Source of the DNA: Psychromonas sp. L1A2
Lineage (GTDB): Bacteria > Pseudomonadota > Gammaproteobacteria > Enterobacterales > Psychromonadaceae
DNA: 64,000 bases
Direction: 5' to 3'
Assembly (NCBI RefSeq): GCF_009828855.1
Contig: NZ_WUAG01000001.1
Span: 1,674,001 to 1,738,000, forward strand
Below the pieces are notes generated by a model. It did not search any database, was not told the DNA's origin, and saw only the letters and a list, made by a program, of their open reading frames with translations. Made by a program: the position numbers and the translations under genes. Within the stretch, counting starts at the first letter, position 1. Every line of letters starts with the position of its first letter. Below are positions 58,630 to 64,000 of this stretch, one piece after another.

Positions 58630-59187
58630 TTAGGTATTTAATTCACGCTGTTTAGCTCTGTTTTTTAGCTGTTGTGATTGTACATGTAGACTTGCTCTAA
58701 TCAATAGCTCTCGATCTTGTTCGCGTATAAAGCTGTATGTAAAAGTACACTCTGTATCATTAATGTCAGACACGCTAGCATAACAGTAGATGGCTGATGA
58801 CTCTTCAGGTAAAAATATTTTAAGACGAACATTATCATCTATTTTCAATGTGTTGCTATTTTTTATGATAATACTACCAGCACTAAATTTAATCGTTTGA
58901 TGACGAGATTTTTCATCATCTTGTTGCGTCAGTACATAACTTAGTAGTGTATTGATTTTTTGATTCTGTGCTTGTAGATAATTCCATAGTGCTTGTGTAT
59001 TATCGCTGTTTAATTTTAACGGCGCTAAAATGCTCGCATCGGCTTTTGCAAGATCACTTGCCATTCTAAATGGCCCGGGGATCTCTTCTTCAAAAGCGAG
59101 TTGATTAAGTGGTAAATCGCTTTTATCAATTGATTTTAAATTGATTGATAGTACATGCTTTACTAAAAAATATTCATTATTGTTCAT
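58630..59187 (-). CDS. PilZ-type domain protein (PlzB-like)
   Basis: 185 residues from the Met at 59187; the frame extends 13 codons further but without a better ribosome site. Middle blocks IKFSAGSIIIKN, LKIDDNVRLKIFLPEE and AIYCYASVSDIN resemble a PilZ fold, although the RxxxR signature for c-di-GMP is not evident, so ligand binding is doubtful. It lies upstream of mfd, as the PilZ gene plzB does in Vibrio. The assignment rests partly on this context. Confidence 0.6.
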   Translation of the reverse strand: MNNNEYFLVKHVLSINLKSIDKSDLPLNQLAFEEEIPGPFRMASDLAKADASILAPLKLNSDNTQALWNYLQAQNQKINTLLSYVLTQQDDEKSRHQTIKFSAGSIIIKNSNTLKIDDNVRLKIFLPEESSAIYCYASVSDINDTECTFTYSFIREQDRELLIRASLHVQSQQLKNRAKQRELNT

Positions 59188-59402
59188 ATCTACAAACCAA
59201 GCTGTTATTGAATGATACAGAAACACCTTATTGTAGGCGTTTTGTCTGTCTTAGCGAATAAAGATACATTAGAATGGCCTGCATTAAAATGTAATCAATA
59301 AGTTAAGTCTAGATTTAGCGCTATTAATGTTGATTGTTGGCGGATAACGCTATTTTAATAACAATCTTGCTTTATTAAGACAACTAAAAATAAAAGGTAA
59401 CT

Positions 59403-60629
59403 ATGTTTTATCCTTTAAGTGTATTTATCGGTTTGCGATATACAAAATCTAAACGTAATAATCAATTTGTCTCGTTTGTTTCTTTATTTTCTACTGGCGG
59501 CATTATTTTAGGTGTTTTAGCCTTAATTACTGTTTTGTCGGTGATGAATGGTTTTGAAGGTGAACTAAAGCAACGAATTCTTGGTGCTATTCCCCACGCT
59601 AAACTAACTAATCAATCTCAAACGATTGATAACTGGCAACAACGTATTGATTTGATACCTTCTGAGTCATCAGTTGTAAGTATTGAGCCTATGATTAATG
59701 CTGAAGCGATTTTACAAAGTAAAACAGGATTGCAAGGTGTCAAAATAGAAGGTATTTATCCAGAAAAATACGGAAGTAAAACAGTACAAGATAATATCAT
59801 TATCGGTAGTATTGATGACTTAAAAGCCAGTGAATACAACATCATTATTGGTGATCAATTAGCAAATAAATTAGGTGTTCGTTTAGGAGATAAAGTTAGA
59901 GTGACTTCAACGCGAGGTGTTCGTTATACACCACTTGGCCAAGTTCCTAGCCAACGTAACTTCACTATTGCAGGTTTCTTTAACGTTGGTTCAGATGTCG
60001 ACCAATATCTAGTGTTAATGCATGCTGAAGATGCTGCTCGATTAATCCGAATCAACACTAATCAAGTGACAGATTTACGTTTTTATTTTAACGATCCTTT
60101 TGCCGTTGAGTCTTGGCAGCCTCCTGCACTTAATGATAACGAAATGATTATAGATTGGCGTAGCACTCATGGTGAACTTTTTGCTGCGGTAAAAATGGAA
60201 AAAAACATGATTTGGTTATTGTTATGTTTAATCATCGCTGTGGCAGCTTTTAACATATTATCTTCGTCAGTTATGGTGGTGACAGATAAAAGTGCAGAAG
60301 TCGCGATTTTAAAAACCTTAGGCATTCAAGCTTCTACCATTAATTTCATTTTTATTATTCAAGGTGCTTTCAGCGGTATTATTGGGGCTTTAATAGGAAC
60401 AGGTTTAGGTTTGTTATTAAGTACTTATATTAATGAAGTTATGACATTTTTAGGTTTACATTTATTAGCAAATGCCTCAGGAGGCGCACGCATATTACCC
60501 GTTGTACATGAACCAATACAAATAGTTTCAATCATGTTTGGTGCTATGTTTTTAAGTTTATTAGCTACTTTATATCCTGCTTATCGTGCAGGTAAAGTGA
60601 GCCCAGTAGAGGCATTAAGATATGAATAA
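59403..60629 (+). CDS. lolC: Lipoprotein-releasing ABC transporter permease LolC
   Basis: 408 residues. With LolD and LolE it extracts outer-membrane lipoproteins from the inner membrane and hands them to LolA. MacB/LolC topology: helix at about 25-48, a large periplasmic domain, and three C-terminal helices with [14 protein letters not shown]. The gene end overlaps lolD by 8 bp. Confidence 0.95.
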   Translation: MFYPLSVFIGLRYTKSKRNNQFVSFVSLFSTGGIILGVLALITVLSVMNGFEGELKQRILGAIPHAKLTNQSQTIDNWQQRIDLIPSESSVVSIEPMINAEAILQSKTGLQGVKIEGIYPEKYGSKTVQDNIIIGSIDDLKASEYNIIIGDQLANKLGVRLGDKVRVTSTRGVRYTPLGQVPSQRNFTIAGFFNVGSDVDQYLVLMHAEDAARLIRINTNQVTDLRFYFNDPFAVESWQPPALNDNEMIIDWRSTHGELFAAVKMEKNMIWLLLCLIIAVAAFNILSSSVMVVTDKSAEVAILKTLGIQASTINFIFIIQGAFSGIIGALIGTGLGLLLSTYINEVMTFLGLHLLANASGGARILPVVHEPIQIVSIMFGAMFLSLLATLYPAYRAGKVSPVEALRYE

Positions 60630-61305
60630 TTCAATAATAGTATGTGATGATTTAAGTAAAGTTTATCAAGAAGGGCGTTTAGCGACACCGGTACTACAGG
60701 GAGTGAACTTATCTGTTGATAAAGGTGAACTACTCGCGATAGTAGGGACATCTGGCTCAGGTAAAAGTACACTTTTACACTTATTAGGTGCGCTTGATGC
60801 ACCTACAACAGGTAATATTCTTTTTAATGGTAAAAATATACATCAGTTGTCTTCAAAGTTGCAGTCTAAATGGCGTAACCAAGAGCTCGGTTTTGTATAC
60901 CAATTTCATCACTTATTATCGGAGTTTAGTGCATTAGAAAATGTAGCTATGCCGTTATTGATTGCGGGCGAATCAATAAAATCCGCACAAAAAAAGGCCA
61001 CTGAATTATTAGAAAGAGTAGGGCTAAGTGAACGGATTGAGCATAGACCTTCTGAGTTGTCAGGGGGAGAAAGGCAGCGTGTTGCTATTGCTCGTGCATT
61101 AATTAATAAACCGTCATTGGTGCTTGCAGATGAGCCCACTGGTAATTTAGATGCTAAAAGTGCTGAGTCTGTTTATCAATTATTAAAAGAGTTAAATACT
61201 GAATTTGGTACTGCGTTTATTGTTGTCACACATGATCAACAGTTAGCGAATAAATTAGATAGACAGTTATATATGAGTAATGGCATTTTAAAGGATACGC
61301 AATAA
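60622..61305 (+). CDS. lolD: Lipoprotein-releasing ABC transporter ATPase LolD
   Basis: 227 residues. Walker [10 protein letters not shown], signature [15 protein letters not shown], Walker [14 protein letters not shown]-loop VVTHDQ. Overlaps lolC and lolE, so all three are translationally coupled. Confidence 0.97.
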   Translation: MNNSIIVCDDLSKVYQEGRLATPVLQGVNLSVDKGELLAIVGTSGSGKSTLLHLLGALDAPTTGNILFNGKNIHQLSSKLQSKWRNQELGFVYQFHHLLSEFSALENVAMPLLIAGESIKSAQKKATELLERVGLSERIEHRPSELSGGERQRVAIARALINKPSLVLADEPTGNLDAKSAESVYQLLKELNTEFGTAFIVVTHDQQLANKLDRQLYMSNGILKDTQ

Positions 61306-62546
61306 TGTTTAGGCCTTTATCGTTATTTGTTGGTTTACGTTATAGCAAAGCCAAGCATAAGAATAAATTTGTTTCCTTTATTTCAATAGCCTCTATTTTC
61401 GGTATTGTATTAGGTGTTGCTGTTTTAATTGTTGGGCTTTCGACCATGAACGGTTTTGAGAATGCATTAAGGGATAAATTGTTATCTGTTATTCCTCATG
61501 CTGAATTAGAAGTGGTGAAAGGTGATTTTGAGGATGAAACCAATATTCTTGCTCAAGTAAGATCACATCCCGGTGTGACAGGTGCAAGCCCTTATATTGT
61601 GATGAATGCATTATTACAAAACAATATTAAAATGAAAGCCTTACAAATGAGGGCGATCACTCCTGAAACAGAAACCCAAGTAACAGCGATTGAAAAGTAT
61701 ATTAAACAGGGTGGGTGGGAGTTATTGTCAACAACAGACAGTAGCATTATTTTAGGAGAGCCTGTTGCTAAACAGCTTGGCTTAGCTGTTGGTGAGCATG
61801 TTACTTTATTGTTGCCACAAACCGGTAGCGATAAATTAAGAGCGCCACGTAAATTTATGTTTACATTGACTGGCACTTTTAAAATGGGTGGACAAGTCGA
61901 CAGTACATTAGGTTTTATCCACATTAATAAAGCCAAAAAAATGCTTAACCTTAATCACGCTACAGGCATTGCGTTTAAGGTGAATGATGTATTGCAAGCT
62001 CAGGTATTGTCTAGAGAAGTGGCCTATAGTATCCCTGTTTATATGTATATAAAGAGTTGGATCACCAGCCAAGGTTACTTATATCAAGATATTCAAATGG
62101 TAAAATCACTGATGTACGTAATTTTATTATTGGTAGTTGCAGTTGCTTGTTTTAATATTGTCTCGACCTTAGTGATGGCGGTTAACGAAAAGCGTGGAGA
62201 TATTGCTATCCTAAAAACAATGGGCGCTGATAAATGGTCTTTACGCGCGATCTTTATTGTTCAAGGTGCCTTTAATGGTTTAGTCGGATGTATCTTTGGT
62301 GCTTTACTTGGTGTGTATTTAGCCATGAACTTAAGCAGTATTTTTAGTGTTTTTGAAGAATTATTAGGTCGTAAACTACTGTCTGGTGATATCTATTTTA
62401 TTGATTACCTACCATCACAACTAGACTATCAACAAGTACTGATTATTACAGGCGTTGCTTTTGTTATGAGTGTCGTTGCAACCATCTATCCTGCTTGGAC
62501 TGCAAGTAATATTGAACCGGCCAAAGAGTTAGGTTATAGCCATTAA
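61305..62546 (+). CDS. lolE: Lipoprotein-releasing ABC transporter permease LolE
   Basis: 413 residues. Paralogue of LolC with the same start pattern (RPLSLFVGLRYSKAKHKNKF), VLGVAVLIVGLSTMNGFENAL, large periplasmic domain and C-terminal helices with RGDIAILKTMGADK. Its ATG overlaps the lolD stop by one base. Confidence 0.95.
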   Translation: MFRPLSLFVGLRYSKAKHKNKFVSFISIASIFGIVLGVAVLIVGLSTMNGFENALRDKLLSVIPHAELEVVKGDFEDETNILAQVRSHPGVTGASPYIVMNALLQNNIKMKALQMRAITPETETQVTAIEKYIKQGGWELLSTTDSSIILGEPVAKQLGLAVGEHVTLLLPQTGSDKLRAPRKFMFTLTGTFKMGGQVDSTLGFIHINKAKKMLNLNHATGIAFKVNDVLQAQVLSREVAYSIPVYMYIKSWITSQGYLYQDIQMVKSLMYVILLLVVAVACFNIVSTLVMAVNEKRGDIAILKTMGADKWSLRAIFIVQGAFNGLVGCIFGALLGVYLAMNLSSIFSVFEELLGRKLLSGDIYFIDYLPSQLDYQQVLIITGVAFVMSVVATIYPAWTASNIEPAKELGYSH

Positions 62547-62560
62547 TCTATTGCTTTAGA

Positions 62561-62590
62561 AATGCATAGAATATTCATGTTCTATGCATT
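62561..62590. terminator. Hairpin between convergent lolE and the esterase gene
   Basis: AATGCATAGAA and TTCTATGCATT, 8-nt loop; no clear T-run, so it may be a weak bidirectional terminator. Confidence 0.45.
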
Positions 62591-62620
62591 ATGCGCATTT
62601 ATATTGACGAATTTATGAGC

Positions 62621-63223
62621 CTATTTTAACGCTCCGTTATCTTCTAATAATTCGTAAATAGCCTCTGCAACTAATCGATAACCCTGTGCATTAGGGTGAA
62701 CGGCATCACTGTGAAGTGAAGGTTTCTTTAATACTTCTTTAATAATATTATTTTCTAATGGAATGTTATATTGTTCTGCAAGTTCTTGGTATTGTTTGAT
62801 ATTAGGTAAGAATAGAGAGGCTTCTGGTACCGAAATAAGCACTACTTGTATATCCCTATTTTGTGCCATTTCAATCATTTGTCCTAAATTGGCTTTCATT
62901 TTATCTAAACTTTGCTTTTTGAGTACATCATTACCGCCATGGCATAAAAGTAATAGTTGTGGTTGATACTTATCTAACAAAGCGCCTAATCGTTGCAATC
63001 CTTGTTTACTTTTCTCGCCACTGATCCCGGCATTGATTACTTCCATGTTTAAGAGTTGACTAAGTTGTTCTGGATAACTTAGTGCTTTAGGTGCTCCGTA
63101 TCCATAGGTTAAGCTATCTCCAAAGGCTAATATAGGTTGTTGATTATCAAGAGGGCTAAGTCGCTCAGAATCACTACAAGCAGCGAGCAATAGCATCAGG
63201 GATATACAAAGTAATTTTTTCAT
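62621..63223 (-). CDS. SGNH-family esterase/thioesterase (TesA-like lipoprotein)
   Basis: 200 residues. Lipobox LAAC with Cys16. SGNH blocks: Ser37 in AFGDSLTYGYG, the Gly block INAGISGE, Asn in CHGGNDVL, and Asp/His in DAVHPNAQGY. Similar to TesA/arylesterase, but the lipobox predicts an anchored form, whereas E. coli TesA is a soluble periplasmic enzyme. The natural substrate is unknown. Confidence 0.88.
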   Translation of the reverse strand: MKKLLCISLMLLLAACSDSERLSPLDNQQPILAFGDSLTYGYGAPKALSYPEQLSQLLNMEVINAGISGEKSKQGLQRLGALLDKYQPQLLLLCHGGNDVLKKQSLDKMKANLGQMIEMAQNRDIQVVLISVPEASLFLPNIKQYQELAEQYNIPLENNIIKEVLKKPSLHSDAVHPNAQGYRLVAEAIYELLEDNGALK

Positions 63224-63330
63224 TGATGAGTGTCTCGTAATAGTTATTTCATTCCCCTAATTGCTCATTAGGTTGGGAGGTCAGTTTCTAATAAAACTGG
63301 TATTAATAAATGAACAGCAAAATATAGGCA

Positions 63331-63356
63331 AAAAAAAGCGCACTTTACAGTACGCT
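63331..63356 (-). terminator. Intrinsic terminator after yccA
   Basis: Minus strand AGCGTAC, loop TGTAAA, GTGCGCT, then T-run. Confidence 0.8.
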
Positions 63357-63387
63357 ATTTGTTATCAGTTTTTTATAAAACTAATGA

Positions 63388-64000
63388 TTAATCATCTAAA
63401 ATACCAAGAATACTTAGTAAGTGTACGAAGATGTTGAAGATATTTAGGTATAAAGAAACTGTTGCACGAATGTAGTTTGTTTCGCCACCGTTAATAATAC
63501 GGCTTGTATCAACTAAAATTAGACCAGACATGATCATAACAACAACGCTGCTGATGACTAATTGTAGCATTGGAATTTGTAAGAAGATGTTGGCGATGAT
63601 TGCAACAATCACAGCAATCATACCTGCCATTAAAAAGCCGCTCATGAATGAGAAGTCTTTACGTGTAGTTAATACATATGCAGATAAAGCAAAGAAGATA
63701 ATCGCAGTTGTGCCTAACGCTTGCATGATTAACGCAGGACCGTTTGCCATAGTTAAGTAGTGGTTCAACATATTACCAAGCGATGCTCCCATCACTCCTG
63801 TAAACATGAATACCCAGAATAACCCTTTACTAGAATCTGCCGTTTTTGAAACAACAAACAAAAGGCCAAAACCAACTAGCATTAAAACTAATGATGCTAT
63901 TGGGCCAATACCAACCATTGTCGCAATAGTTGCTGTAACAGCACTAAACGCAAGTGTCATGCCTAATAACATATACGTATTTTTTAATACTTTGTTAATT
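63388..64000 (-). CDS. yccA: FtsH modulator YccA (BI-1 family), partial
   Basis: The frame stays open to the window edge, so the 5' end is missing; about 203 residues are seen. Upstream of the Met at 63972 the frame continues INKVLKNTYMLLGMTLAFSA, matching E. coli YccA (THKVLRNTY...), so that Met is internal. Seven membrane helices; YVLTTRKDFSFMSGFLMAG and GGETNYIRATVSLYLNIFNI are typical. YccA is a substrate and inhibitor of the FtsH protease. Confidence 0.93.
   Translation of the reverse strand, partial: INKVLKNTYMLLGMTLAFSAVTATIATMVGIGPIASLVLMLVGFGLLFVVSKTADSSKGLFWVFMFTGVMGASLGNMLNHYLTMANGPALIMQALGTTAIIFFALSAYVLTTRKDFSFMSGFLMAGMIAVIVAIIANIFLQIPMLQLVISSVVVMIMSGLILVDTSRIINGGETNYIRATVSLYLNIFNIFVHLLSILGILDD

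Overview
The window is a chromosomal piece of an AT-rich marine gammaproteobacterium. Gene content and order (tgt-yajC-secD-secF, nlpI, rne/rluC, csiV-mfd-PilZ-lolCDE, tusE, efpL) place it near Psychromonas, Moritella or the Vibrionales. The norspermidine pathway, a GlyGly-CTERM protease and abundant small palindromic repeats agree with this. The genus is an inference; no rRNA or tRNA gene is visible.

Layout. 1-7.4 kb: end of tgt, the Sec accessory operon, nlpI, a glutamine amidotransferase, and an ArsP-type permease with an ArsR-family regulator. 7.4-15.2 kb: an accessory island. It is a cluster of integron gene cassettes, all on the minus strand, with no integrase in the window. Cassettes encode a LysE-type exporter, a GNAT acetyltransferase, an AbiH-family protein, a zinc-ribbon DUF4145 protein, an unknown protein and a Shedu-like (DUF4263) protein. 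Five of the six junctions carry the 3' end of a group IIC (attC-type) intron in antisense: the tail of its reverse transcriptase, domain V and domain VI, each inserted in the R'' box of the cassette attC site. The cluster is bracketed by inverted pairs of extragenic repeats.

15.2-21 kb: a four-gene norspermidine operon (dat, ddc, carboxynorspermidine dehydrogenase, nspC) with a possible 33-residue leader peptide. 21.4-35.4 kb: carbohydrate-related genes (OmpR-type regulator, sensor kinase, glucose-type binding protein, GH3 exo-beta-glucosidase lipoprotein, glucose PTS EIIBC), with gamma-glutamyltransferase and small enzymes between. 35.9-47.7 kb: dbpA, a trypsin-like protease, qmcA/nfeD, efpL, tusE, yccS, folD, trxB. 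48-64 kb: core genes rne, rluC, a frameshifted HAD phosphatase, ybiB, csiV, mfd, a PilZ-type protein, lolCDE, a SGNH esterase and the 3' part of yccA.

Two families of short TIR-bounded MITE-like repeats (about 222 and 161 bp) are scattered in the intergenic regions. The most unusual structure is the cassette cluster, where the remnant intron and attC together form a ~410-435 bp module that starts at the integrase crossover point and ends at the intron insertion point.
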